Assembly (NCBI GenBank): GCA_963971285.1
Contig: OZ020248.1
Coordinates: 23,581,873-23,645,872, forward strand
Direction: 5' to 3'
Origin: Astropecten irregularis
Lineage: Eukaryota; Echinodermata; Asteroidea; Paxillosida; Astropectinidae
Length of the DNA stretch: 64,000 nucleotides
This document shows, in pieces, positions 48,848 through 60,479 of the stretch; positions within the stretch are counted from its first letter, which is position 1; each line of letters opens with the position of its first letter. Position numbers and translations under genes: made by a program. Under the pieces are notes generated by a model, which worked only from the letters and a program-made list of their open reading frames with translations, had not been told where the DNA came from and did not search any database.

Positions 48848-51800
48848 TCAATCTACAACAAATTTGACTTTGAAAACTTCTTTCGGTATGTCCAAATTCC
48901 ACTCGGTTTTCCCTGTGATCATGTCGGCTCCCATCCTCCCCATTTCCTCTGCAACGGTCGCGCCCATACTGTTTCCACCAATCAGGACGCCCAAATTGGC
49001 CGATACCATGTCGCAGTAGGGTAGTTCCGTGGGCGTGTCCAAGTCGGCGCACGTGTTGTAAATTTCGGCCAGTGGTTTAACACCTGATTAAATAATTATG
49101 GTTTTGAAAAAAATGAAAAGATTGTTAGTGTTATTATTTGACAATAGGCCTAATTAAAATTGAAGTGCCGACAAAGAGAAATACATGTATGAACAAAAAT
49201 AAATAAATCGGGACAGAAAAGTAATGTCTAACATAAAAGTAGTAAAACAAAACAGCAAACATCTAATGGGTAATAACCACAGACATAAATAACCCATAGA
49301 CCGACAGCGCCCTATTCAAATGCATGGCGGGGCACCGTAATCGTGACGGCACCCGACTATTGCCAAACTATGGGCAAAAAAAGTTACTTTTACGCACGAT
49401 TGAATAAATAAGATTGATTTAAACGGGAAATTCTAGATGTAAACGAATTGATATCCACTTTAAACTCATTTGAGCATTAAGTTTACCTCCATGTCATTGC
49501 ACAGTATTATAATGTTTCTCAAATAATGGAAAGATTGAATACAAAATTTCGTGTTTGAAATTGAATCTTGATTTTATGAGAGGGAAATAGCGCGAGATTA
49601 CGTGCGCAACTGGCCTCTTTTAGAATCTTTGCGAGATTTCGAAACATCATTGTTTACGTGCGGGCGCGCCGTTTGAAGCACAAATTTGCCCATAGTTTTT
49701 TTAATGGAATCTTTTCCTTGATAACGCTTTCGCGCCCTCTGCCGTCCGTCTATATGTTATTTATGTCTATGGTATTAAAATAACTGGTCATCGTCCATGT
49801 ATTGTCCCAATAATGGCAGTCATGTAATTACATCAAACTACCACGCAAGGCCACGCAATGCAATGATCAAAGAGGGCCATATTATTCAGTCCCTAGGGTG
49901 TTTACGAAACGGAAGCTCAGGCTCCGTCTCAGGCTCCGGCCTCCAATTCATGAATCCACTCTAAAATAACGGGTATCAAAATATAAGCTTTTGGCTGCGG
50001 TTCGGAAGTTGATTCTCTGGTTTGAAAAGGAAAACATGGCTTTAGCTTAAATGAAAATCCGCAACCTATAATTTCATTATATGGATGTTAGAGCTGGAGC
50101 CCGAGCCTGAGCCCAAGGCCCTTTTCCAAACCTCGGCTCCGGCTCCGGCTCCGGCTCCGCCTCCGGCTCCATCATCCATATGCTGAAAATAGAGGTTGTG
50201 GGTTTTCATTGAAGCTGAAGCTCCGTTTTCCCTTTCAAACCAGAGAATCTACTTCCGAACCACAGCCAAAAGTCTCTATTTTGATACCCGTTATTTTAAA
50301 ATTGACTCAAGAAATGGAGCTGGAGCCGGAGCCTGAGCCGGAGCCGAGGTTTGGAAAAGGGCCCAAGCCTCCGTTTCGTAAACGCCCCTAATGTCGCTAG
50401 AAAGGACCATATGATTTTATATGTCGCCACAGAGGGCGGTATTACAAAGCTCATACAGTCATTATAACCCATCATGACTTGTATACCTTTGACCACACTG
50501 TGGAAGATATCCTTCAGTATTTCCACGATTTTAAGATCAGCCTTTCCCGTAAACCAAGCTCGTATATCATCGTGTGTGTGCAATGTAGAGTCTATATGTC
50601 GCCCATGACCGATCTTAACGTACACCTTTCCTGCAATCGGAACAGACAAAAAAAACCTCACACTATCAACTTTTCAAAATGATGTTTAAAGGTAGTATCA
50701 TACTTTGGTTTTTGTTAAAGAAATAATACAGATTCATGGGCCAAAATATCAAGGAAGATACAGTAACAGTCATCTGTGAAAATTTCAGTCCCATACATTC
50801 CCCACTTTAAAATAAAATAGTGAAAAACGACCACAGTATTTCTTAAGTGTTTTCTCTTTTATTTTTGATCTTTTAAAAGATCAAAAAGATTTTCGGTCGT
50901 TGTTTTACTAATTTCTGGAAAAATACACCATTTCAGGCGGAAACATTTTAACGGTAGGTTTCTACCAGCATCATCTTCATATCCTGAAAGTTATACGTAA
51001 ATCTGTGAACATTTCTGTTTTGGTCTCTTACCAAAGTATGATACTACCTTTAATAGTTGTGAGATAAGGTTTCCTTCATTTCAGTTTTGTATGGAGGGGA
51101 ACAATGGCCTACCATCGGGGTACGTGATTGGAGGAAGGATGTAACATTCCCTTGGCGACGGCTTTTCAAATTCTGACGACATGCAAGGCATGTCATGCAG
51201 TCGCTGCGTGGTCTCCGAGTCCAGTTCAAATCTGACGATAACGTCGGACGTAACAATTGCGTCCAACTTTCGACCTGTCGGGAGGAGTTCCTTGAACTGG
51301 GTGAAAGCCCCCGTGCAGAGCAGCACTTTCTTCGCAGACAATCGCATCCCGGATTCGGTCTCCACCACCAGTATATCGGGCTGCTCTGATTGGTCTAGTG
51401 CCGTCACGTGAGTCTCTACGTCACGGATGACATCACCGCCTTGACGACCAGCCTCTGATTGGTCGACGGCCGTCACGCGGGTCACTACGTCACGGATGAC
51501 CTCGCAGCCTTGACGACGGGCGAGGGTCAGCTGGGCTTGGACGTACTTGCGGGCGTTGATGTAGCCGGCGCCGTGCCGTGCCAAGACGGCGGACGGCCCG
51601 TCTATTCCCGTTTCGATGTACGGGAAACAGCTTCGTATACCCTCGGCCGTCTCGACAGATGCCCCATCCGGAATGCTATCAAACGTCGTATGGACATCTC
51701 CGAAAGCTATAAAGCCGACATCTTTGTAAAAGGTGACGCCTGAACATAGAAAAACAAAGCTATCGAAATGGATATGCCTATGTCCAGTTTGGTAACGATT

Positions 51801-53693
51801 TGACGTCAAACTAGAGCCCATGATCAAACTTTTGGGACGCAAATTCGAAGTCATAAACTATACAACGTTCTAAACTTCTTGCGAACATTCGTTGCGAATA
51901 ATACAGTTGTGATGTCAATTTCGCTTCGAACGAAGCATTCATAATGAAACATATATGATTTTATTGATATGATATTTGGTGAGAATTAAAGGTACAGTCC
52001 AGGATTGGTATTAAACATACCCAAACAGATATGTTCACAGATTTACTAACTTTGGCAGGATATGAAGATGGTGCAAAATGGTAGAAACATACCGTTAAAA
52101 TATTTCTGCCCGAAATGCTGCATTTTATCTAGAAATTAGCAAAACAAACACCGAAAACAGTTTTGACCTCGGGGTAAGATCAGTGGCGTCACCAAGGGGG
52201 GGCCAGGGGGGGGGGGGGGGCACGTGCCCCCCTGGAAAACCTCGTGCCCCCCCGCGTGCCCCCCCATTTGAGATTTGGGTTGGTGAAAAAAAATATAATA
52301 TATATTGTAGCGGTGCCCCCCAACAATTGCTAGTGCCCCCCTTGTGCCCCCCCCCCCCCAGACTCAAAAGTCTGGTGACGCCACTGGGTAAGATCAAAAC
52401 CATTCTTTGTATTTTATCATAAGAACAATTGAGTGGGGTTTTCGCTATTTTCTCGTGACTCAGATGTCCGATGGAGCTTACATTTTCACTGGCTCATAAT
52501 CTAAATGTACATGTTTTATCAGATAAAGTGTGGATGTTGTTCTGTGACCTTTACCAATCATGTATTACACCTTTAAAGGGTGAAGATGCGTCCGCTCCTT
52601 ACCTGACTGTTTCTCGATGTCTGCGTACCTGGGCATGGACCGTTCGCTCAGCACGCTCCGCACACGACCGACCCGGCTGGTACCCTGCAACGTCGTGCAA
52701 ATCCTACCTGCATCGTAGTGGGCAGCGAATACGTCACGTGTCGCAAACTCCTAATAAAAAAAAGAGAGTAGGTTTAAAGGTAGTATCATACATTGGTTTT
52801 TGTCAAAGAAACACAGATTCTAGTGCAAAAATATCAAGAAAGATACAGTAACAGTCATCTGTGAAAATCTCAGTCCCATACGGTGCCCACTTTTTGAGAA
52901 AACAGTGAAAAGCGGCCACAGTATTTCTTTAGACTTTTCTTTTTTATTTTTGATCTTTTAAAAGATAAAAAAGATTTTCGGTCGTTGTTTCACTAATTTG
53001 GATAAATACACCATTTCAGGCGGAAATATTTTAACGGTATGTTTCTACCAGCACCATCTTCATACCCTGTAAGTTTCTATTTTGGTGTCTTACCAAAGTA
53101 TGATACTACCTTTAAGAAAAGAAAATGGTAGGTACAAGAATATAAGAGTATAGGTTTAAGCCGAAAAAAAGAATAGGTTTAGAAAATAAAAAACACGCAC
53201 ATAAGAACATCGGATTGCCATCGAATACTTTATACCGCGTCCCATGGGACATATAATGCAGGTTTTACTCTTTGTTTGCATATCAGATCACAAGTCTTTC
53301 ATTTTAGCCGTCTGCTCTTAACAGTTCATGTTAAAATCAGTATAGGTCTAGTACTAAAAAACATGGAACTCCCCGTAGACTTTGAGAACATAGATGACAA
53401 AGCAGAGATAATGGATATTGCATTCATTCCTGAAAAAAATGTACACTATTTCCCTATAGACTTTGTACATCAAAGAGTAGAGCATGAAACATAGAGTGCT
53501 TATTCGATGCCCATAGCGAGCACACAAACTGATCTAGTATAATGTTTGAGTCCTTCCATATCACACCTACCTCAGGCGTAGCTGGCTCCTCGGGGCCCAC
53601 GATGCAGACTTTGAGGTCAGGATGGGCAGAAACACGGCGGGCAGCACCCGAGCCCCACAAACCAGCGCCCACAATACATATATCATAAATCAT
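48848..53693 (-). CDS. FAD-dependent oxidoreductase, sarcosine/amino-acid oxidase-like (DAO superfamily), five exons
   Basis: Minus-strand exons 53693-53571, 52750-52603, 51739-51113, 50630-50487 and 49083-48848 give 1278 nt, 425 residues. The first intron is phase 0 and the next three phase 1, all GT-AG. Residues 4-16 hold the dinucleotide-binding motif DICIVGAGLWGSG (GxGxxG). Exon 3 contains GVTFYKDVGFIAFG, a GAGYINARKYVQAQL segment as in sarcosine-oxidase relatives, and LLCTGAFTQFKELLP, the usual second FAD-contact region. Exon 4 has KVYVKIG. Exon 5 ends with GVLIGGNSMGATVAEEMGRM, the C-terminal FAD-binding glycine region, and VKFVVD. The PIPOX-type SxxHGxSR flavin-attachment motif is not apparent, so cofactor attachment and substrate are open. 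The likely role is oxidative deamination or demethylation of an amine with H2O2 release. A 23-residue tandem duplication sits in exon 3. The assembly of exons is secure, the exact substrate unknown. Confidence 0.88.
49281..49772. mobile_element. Fold-back element in oxidoreductase intron 4
   Basis: Ends CAGACATAAATAAC and GTTATTTATGTCTATGG. Inner motifs GACAGCGCCCT and GCGCCCTCTGCCGTC. Confidence 0.6.
49896..50391. mobile_element. F-family palindrome in oxidoreductase intron 4
   Basis: Two F half units lie head to head. Outer ends GTGTTTACGAAACGGAAGCT / GCCTCCGTTTCGTAAACGCC. Short GGCTCC/GGAGCC hexamer runs lie at the ends and centre (50130-50172). Confidence 0.85.
50686..51054 (+). mobile_element. 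A-family MITE in oxidoreductase intron 3
   Basis: TTAA on both sides and near-consensus throughout. It ends 59 bp before the exon boundary at 51113. Confidence 0.9.
51378..51515 (-). repeat. 69-bp in-frame tandem duplication inside the oxidoreductase
   Basis: Two adjacent 69-bp units (51515-51447 and 51446-51378) encode 23 residues each. Unit 1 starts RQGCEVIRDVVTRVTAVDQS and unit 2 starts RQGGDVIRDVETHVTALDQS. The copies differ at several positions, including silent ones, so this is not a simple recent assembly duplicate. Residues 166-188 and 189-211 of the protein. Confidence 0.9.
51986..52578 (-). mobile_element. B-family MITE in oxidoreductase intron 2, interrupted
   Basis: Outer ends AAAGGTACAGTCCAGGATTG and CCAATCATGTATTACACCTT. 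The element is split at its central palindrome by a hAT-like insert at 52181. Confidence 0.85.
52181..52386. mobile_element. hAT-like non-autonomous element with 8-bp target duplication
   Basis: Terminal inverted repeats CAGTGGCGTCACCA / TGGTGACGCCACTG enclose a G- and C-run-rich 206-bp body. The flanks are a perfect 8-bp direct repeat GGTAAGAT (52173-52180, 52387-52394). Removing one repeat restores the B-family centre GGTAAGATCAAAAC. The CAGTGGCG terminus and 8-bp duplication are typical of hAT transposons. Confidence 0.9.
52775..53116 (+). mobile_element. A-family MITE in oxidoreductase intron 1
   Basis: Flanked by TTAA (GGTTTAAAGG, CCTTTAAG). Starts 25 bp from the exon 2 boundary at 52750. 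Confidence 0.9.
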
Positions 53694-54059
53694 ATTTCAT
53701 ACCTCCATGATCATACTAAACTAACGGTTGTGGTTTTCCCCACCAAAATGGCTTTTAGGTGATGTGTGCAGGAAGTATTGACAATGACAGGAACCTTCCT
53801 GTATTGCGCTCGTTACTAAACGTAGGTTACAACGGCCTACAGTACAAAGGTTATTTAAACACAATTCGTGTAGTATTGTTGACTGGCACTGGACCATGTA
53901 CACTGTACATGTAATGTACTTTTTTGCTACACATAATAGCCGCATTGGGATCGCGTATGGAACGCCCAAAAAGAAACAAACAACTGTATTAGACTCTGTT
54001 TGAGTTTTTGTCATGCCGCTCAAGGAACGTTTAAAAAGGAGAGCGTTCTGACTTCTGAC

Positions 54060-54977
54060 CAAAGATTATAATTATAGCGCTACGCGCAAGATGGGGAACT
54101 CTCCCTGAAACGCGTTAGGTTGCACCCAAGTGAATAAACTCCCAAAGACAACAGTGATAAATCCTCAAACTTCAAAAATCATTTAAAAATATACAGAACT
54201 CTCACAGCTGTTCAAGTTCAAGAAAAATTATGATGAACATGAAACCTTTCATTTTCTTTTCATTTTATGGTAGGGTGACCATTGAATTTTTGAGTTATAC
54301 TCATTCTCAGCTGACCACCCCTAAAACAAGGTATGGATCACTCCAATCAAAGAAGCCATTTTCAAAAAAAATCCCTCTGCAAGGCGGCTGAAATAGACCC
54401 ACTTTCTCACCCAATTGCCTCAAAAATTGTCACAAGTGGAAGCCCAGAGTCCAGGCAGGAGGTCCAGTGCCATATTTCTTCAATCCTTCATTTTCATAGC
54501 TCTCACAACTCTCTTATTTTAAATATATTGAGTGCTTAACTTTTATTAATGAGCTCGGCGGACGGATTTTGGCACTATTTACTTGGGTGCGCCCGTAACC
54601 GCCATGGGCGCCATTTTGGCTCTCCACGTACAGAGATAATATGAGCGATGTGTGCGATACTTGCAAAAGTAGGTCCAGAAAACCACCCAAAATCACCGTT
54701 TTCATATTCAGCTGCTTCATATCAATGTCAAATAATTCTATGTACAATAAACAATAAGTTTCAATCGAATCCGGGCCAAAATTTTGCCTATAACACTCCT
54801 CTTTTCTTTGACAAAGCGTCCAGCCTCCATATGTCCCGTGTACAAACTACTCACCAGTTGCACACCAAAATGGCGGATCGTGTATAATTTGTGTGGAGAA
54901 TGGCGACCTCCATACCAATTACCACGCGCCCTATGGTCAGTTATCCATCTTTGTGCGTAGCGCTATATAATCTTTGG
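54060..54977. mobile_element. 918-bp fold-back element with 7-bp target duplication
   Basis: Ends CCAAAGATTATAATTATAGC and GCGCTATATAATCTTTGG, both next to the CGCTACGCGCAAGATGG / CCATCTTTGTGCGTAGCG motif. Flanked by the direct repeat TTCTGAC (54053-54059, 54978-54984). No transposase ORF seen. Confidence 0.8.
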
Positions 54978-55558
54978 TTCTGACTAAAGTTCGACGGAGA
55001 CCGCTGATTGGTTGATCGGAGAAACTCTATCCCATAATAGTTCCTCGTTCGTCGATCAGTCACCATTTAGCATGACTTTTAAAAGCTCCTCGACACTAAT
55101 TTTTCTGCTGCACCTTCAAAGAAAGTCGCCCCAGTTCTTCGCTAAAAACCTTCATGCTCCATCAGCGTTCTTTCACTTTCGTTATTTCCACCGGGAATTA
55201 TTAACCCACATTCTTGTTTTTTCGACCTCATTTTTTGTTCCACGAGAAACAAAAGCAGCACGGATGGAAGGGTCGAATCGTGGCCGAGAGCTGCTTAGTT
55301 CCCGCCGCCTCTTTCTTCTCCAAACAGTCCGTAAAGCGGGAGTCTTTGTTGTATGATTGTATAAGTCAATTAGGCTTTGTGAATACATGTACATGTAAAA
55401 TACAAAAAGATAAAATTCGTCCGTTCTGATAGCTCTTGAGCATCACCGTTTTTTCCTTGGAAACCGTCTTTTTCCTTATTGAATGATGCAGGACGGTCTG
55501 ACAATAACAATATCTGGGCCGGGCCAATTCCATAGAGCTGCTTAAGCACAACAATTGC

Positions 55559-55926
55559 TCAAAGGTAATATCATACTTTGGTTTTTGTCAAAGAAATGCA
55601 GATTCATGAGCAAAAATATCAAGGAAGATACAACAACAGTCATCTGTGAAATGCCCAGTCCCATACGGTGCCCACTTTGTGAGAAAACAGTGAAAAACGC
55701 CCACAGTATTTTAAATATCTGCTCACCGTTATTTTTGAAATCTAAAAGATCAAAATTGTTTTTGGTCAATTGGTAAAATTAAAAAATAATAGTAAAACAA
55801 AAATACAGCATTTCAGGCAGACACTTTTTACAGTATGTTTCTACCATCACCATCTTTATGCCCTGCAAGTAAATCTGTGAACATTTCTGTTTCGGTGTGC
55901 ATACCAAAGTATGACAGTACCATTAA
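55559..55926 (+). mobile_element. A-family MITE nested in a C element
   Basis: C-family sequence (CATAGAGCTGCTTAAGCAC) precedes it and C sequence (AAGCATGGAAAGTCTTCC) follows it. Confidence 0.8.
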
Positions 55927-55983
55927 GCATGGAAAGTCTTCCTTAACATTGCTAAGCATGAAAAGTCTACCTTGATCAAACAG

Positions 55984-56174
55984 GGATCTTTTAAAAGATC
56001 AAGAAGATTTTTGGTCGTTGTTTTACTTATTTCTGGATAAATACACCATTTCAGGCGGAAAATGTTTAACGGTAGGTTTCTACTAGCATCATCTTCATAC
56101 CCTGAAAGTTATATGTAAATCTGTGAACATTTCTGTTTTGATCTCTTACCAAAGTATGATACTACCTTTAAGCA
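55984..56174 (+). mobile_element. A-family half copy nested in the same C element
   Basis: Starts at the central GATCTTTTAAAAGATCAA and ends at TACCTTTAA. C sequence (GCAGTTCTTT, AATTGGTCCC) follows. Confidence 0.75.
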
Positions 56175-56558
56175 GTTCTTTAAAAATTGGTCCCTGGCTG
56201 TTTCCGTCACGAAATGTATTTCCTTGCATTAAAAAAAAATAGTGCATTTCCTGTGTCGGGGGAAAAACACATGAAAACAAAAAGAACTCCCACAAATAAA
56301 TTAATAAAATTCCAATCTGAATGTGTGGCTTAAAATATCACAAACTATAATGATTTCCGATGACAGGAATTTCACATATCGTGATTGAATAATTGGACTT
56401 CATTCTATAACTGGATGAATAAAATACCGAGCAGGCATTGTCTAAATTTCTGAAAATAATTCCAAAATGATGTCCTTGGTGGACTCGGGTTTCAGCATAC
56501 TGAAGCATACTCAAGATAGTAAATAGGATTTGAAGCTTTGCATGGTGGAAGTAACATA

Positions 56559-57010
56559 AGAAAGGAAGGTTTGAGGAGACACCATGTGTTTTCTTTTCTA
56601 GAAGTGTGATTCTGAAAACAATTGGTGAGAAGTGAAGTCTCTCAAGAGACCATTTAATTATAGAAAAGAAATACACGGTGTCTCCACAAACCTTCCTTAG
56701 TTTTTCTATGGGTAGTACAACTGGCTTTAAAATCTGTTGTTGTTTTTCTTTCGCGTTCTGTCGTCTAATTATTAAAAATATAAAGGAAGATTTGAGGAGA
56801 CACCTTATAGTGTTTTTTTTAGAAGTGTGGTTCTGAAAAGAATTGGTGAGAAGTCAGTGAAGTCTCTCAAGAGACCATTTAATTCTAGAAAAGAAATACA
56901 CGGTGTCTCCACAAACCTTCCTTAGTTTTTCTATAGGTAGTAAAAAAAAAACTGGCTTCAAAATCTGTTGTTGTTTTTCTTTCGCGTTCGGTCGTCCAAT
57001 TATTATAAAA
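56559..57010. repeat. Tandem duplicate of a hairpin-forming 225-bp unit
   Basis: Units at about 56559-56780 and 56782-57010. Each begins AAGGAAGRTTTGAGGAGACACC and contains the inverse GGTGTCTCCACAAACCTTCC, then CTGTTGTTGTTTTTCTTTCG. The copies differ by a few substitutions and small indels. Confidence 0.85.
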
Positions 57011-57167
57011 TTAATGCATTTTTAAGGACAATGTGAAGTTATTTAAGAACTAATGATGACATTCCACCATCTAAAATCGTATTATATTCATAACATCAGC
57101 CACATTCTTTCATAAAGGACGAAAATCCCGCCATTGGCTGAGAAGAATTTGTAATCAGACCCTGGGG

Positions 57168-57376
57168 TCGATTTCACCAAACTCATCGTAACTTACTTTC
57201 AATCGTAGTAAGTTGACCACAGGGATCGATTTTCACAAAGCCCCTACGATCGATCGTAACTTGAGTTACGAAGGATTAACCATCGTAGTGCCGGGCCTAT
57301 CCTACGTAGGGCTGTAATGTATCGTAAGTCGTAAGATGGATAGTAAGTTACGATGAATTTGGTGAAATCGACCCCA
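57168..57376. repeat. D-family element with duplicated left arm
   Basis: Two left ends (GGGGTCGATTTCACCAAACT and GGGATCGATTTTCACAAAGC) precede one right end GGTGAAATCGACCCC. Confidence 0.8.
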
Positions 57377-57537
57377 GAGAGAAAGAAAGAAATGAGACCA
57401 CTGCTATACATGTATTATGCTTGTTGAATGTCGTCAATATTAGTGGTTTAATGATATTATCACGGGATACCATCAACATAAAAGTCATTTGGAGCGAATA
57501 ATTATGGGCTCTGCTTACGGTCAACAAACTATAAACG

Positions 57538-58013
57538 TTTTGAGGTAATATATCATACTTTTGTTTTTGTCAAAGATCAAAGAAATGCATATACATGGGC
57601 AAAGATATCAAGGAAGATACAGATACAGTAACAGTCATCTGTTAAATTTTTTAATCCCACCTTTTGAGAAAACAGTGAAAAACGCCCATAATATTTTCTA
57701 AACCTTTTCACCGTTGGTTTTCAAAATTGGTTTTGGTAATTGGTTTACCTCTTTTCTGGATAGATCCACCGTTTCAGGCAGAAAATGTATACGTTTCTAC
57801 CATCACCATCTTTATACCCAGTAAGTTAAAGCCCAACTCAAAAGGTCGGAATGGTATTTTGAGTTTTTGTATTTTCTGGTAGGAAATGGACTCAGGAATA
57901 CACAGAAGTTCACTTTTGACAAGTATTCCACTGTTTGAGTTGGGCTTTAAAGGAAAATCTGTGAAGATTTCTATTTCGGTATGCTACCCAAGTATGATAT
58001 AGTACCTTTAATA
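57538..58013 (+). mobile_element. A-family MITE, interrupted
   Basis: Diverged copy (AGGTAATATATCATAC ... TATAGTACCTTTAA) split at the GTAAGTTA position by a 117-bp TTAA element at 57830. Confidence 0.8.
57830..57946. mobile_element. 117-bp TTAA-flanked MITE nested in an A element
   Basis: Terminal inverted repeats AGCCCAACTCAAA / (T)TTGAGTTGGGCT lie between TTAA at 57826-57829 and TTAA at 57947-57950. Confidence 0.85.
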
Positions 58014-58426
58014 AAACTTGCACAATATCCGCGTGACATTTAGTATACAGGCGTTCACATAATGTTTTCATGGAAAATGCAAAGGCCCAAAAGACGAAAT
58101 TTACATAGTGTCTTTATTTGTTGCAAATTTAAGTTAATCATTGAAAAGGATATTAGGTCCAAAGTCCATCATGTAGAAGATGGGTGCAGTTCAAATACCA
58201 ATGGTTTAAAGTTGTCTATTCGTCAGTATTATACATAGGAGGAAAGTCCGCATAAGGTATGTGTGAAACAAAACTGGGTCGCTTTCAGTGTGTGTCATCA
58301 TTAATGCATGATTACAATCGTTCGTATACAGTATGTAAACTTTGCAAGTAATAAACTGCTGCACACCGCTGGACAGTACAGCCAAAATAATGACCTGGTA
58401 TAAATCAAATACTTGGAGTTATGGGG

Positions 58427-58468
58427 GCCAGACGTTTCGATCCTAGCAGGATCTTTCTCAAAGGCTAA
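58427..58468 (-). ncRNA. Hammerhead-like motif, third copy
   Basis: On the minus strand: AGCCTTTGAGAAAGATCC, TGCTA, GGATCGAAACGTCTGGCC. Same core changes as the 33325 copy. GTAATAAACTGCTGC lies nearby at 58348, as at the second copy. Confidence 0.5.
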
Positions 58469-58498
58469 GATTATGTAAACTTGTAATACAGGATACAC

Positions 58499-59075
<577 letters not shown>

Positions 59076-59639
59076 TTATAAATTTCGTGCCTTTTATTTT
59101 TAGCCATAATGAAAGGATATATCTCAATATTCTCAGAACTTGAGAACTTGGAAGGTAAAAACATGTACTACAATCACCTGGATACATTACTCTCCCCTGT
59201 GATCAACCAAAAGCCGTAAGATCCAACTCAGGGGTCAACGTCTTAATATTACCTATAGTGACGTCACAACCACCTTCGTCAAAATGAGCAAAACACTCAA
59301 ATAGTCTGTAAGATTAGTTTACCAAAATTACCACCGCAATCATCATCATCTTAAATCGTTTCGCTTTGCATATCAGAATACAGAAGAAATTTGTTCATAA
59401 CTTCAACCCAAAGAAAAATGATAATAAAATACAATGAAAAAAAAATGGAGTCTCAAAAACAACACAAACTCAAAATTAATCGGTCGATTGATGTAACCCT
59501 TAAATCTGTCGCATGATTAATCGATTAATCGGTTCAATGACCAGACCACTCGAATCGATAATCGGATAAGGTCATATCGGTGAAATATAGAATGATCATA
59601 TCGATGATTGATTAATCTGATCGATGAAGTTGTGGATAC

Positions 59640-59998
59640 AAAACTCAACCGATCAGTGTATCAACTGATCAGTTTATCAACCAATCAGTGTATCAACCAA
59701 TCAGTGTATCAACCGATCAGTGTATCAACCGATCAGTGCATCAACCAATCAGTGTGTCAACCGATCAGTGCACCAACCGATCAGTGTATCAACCAATCGG
59801 CGCAACCGATCAGTGTATCAACCGATCAGTGTATCAACCGATCAGTGTATCAACCGATCAGTGTATCAACCGATCAGTGAATCAATCAACCAATCAGTGT
59901 ATCAACCAATCAGAGTATCAACCGATCAGTGTATCAACCAATCAGTGTATCATCCAATCAGTGTATCAACCAATCAGTGTATCAACCGATCTGTCATT
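59640..59998 (+). repeat. 16-bp tandem array, unit ATCAGTGTATCAACCG/A
   Basis: About 22 units with single-base variation (CCAATCAG versus CCGATCAG) and a few deletions. Flanked by loosely repeated ATCGATTAATCGG sequence. Confidence 0.95.
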
Positions 59999-60049
59999 AG
60001 ATTAAACGATTAATCGATAAGTAATGCACCGATGCATACAGACACTAAC

Positions 60050-60432
60050 TGACCAACATACCAATCAACTGACTGACAACCAAGTGACCAACCAAGTGAC
60101 AAGCCAACTGACCAGAGAACTGACCAGCCAACTGACCAGCCAACTGACCAACCCGACTGACAAACCAAGTGAACAACCAAGTGACCAGCCAATTGACCAA
60201 CCAACTGACCAACCAAGTGACCAGCCAAGTGACCAACCAACTGACCAGCCAATTGACTAACCAACTGAGCAACCAGGTGACCAGCCAATTGACCAACCAA
60301 CTGACTAACCAACTGATCAACCAAGTGACCAACCTACTGACCATCAAAGTGATCAGCCAAGTGACCAACCAAGTGACCAACCAAGTGACCAACCAAATGA
60401 CCAACCAAGTGACCAGCCAACTGACCAACCGA
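60050..60432 (+). repeat. 12-bp-type tandem array, unit GACCAACCAAST
   Basis: Mixed 12- and 8-base units (GACCAACCAACT, GACCAGCCAAGT) over 380 bp. Starts about 50 bp after the 16-bp array. Confidence 0.95.
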
Positions 60433-60479
60433 GATATAAACAAACAAAACAAACAATTGGATATTCAATGACATAATCA

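Larger units (their letters stand above)
55517..56192. mobile_element. C-family element carrying two A insertions
   Basis: C sequence appears in three pieces: about 55517-55558, 55927-55983 and 56175-56192. Confidence 0.65.

Noticed and set aside
51459-51743. Plus-strand frames over the oxidoreductase exon
   Set aside because: Shadows of the minus-strand coding exon, whose translation shows the family motifs.
59640-60432. CRISPR-like array
   Set aside because: Units are contiguous, without unique spacers, in a eukaryotic genome with no cas genes.
59608-60471. Gln/Asn/Ser/Thr-rich repeat frames
   Set aside because: Tandem arrays whose unit length keeps frames open; no start context or splice sites.
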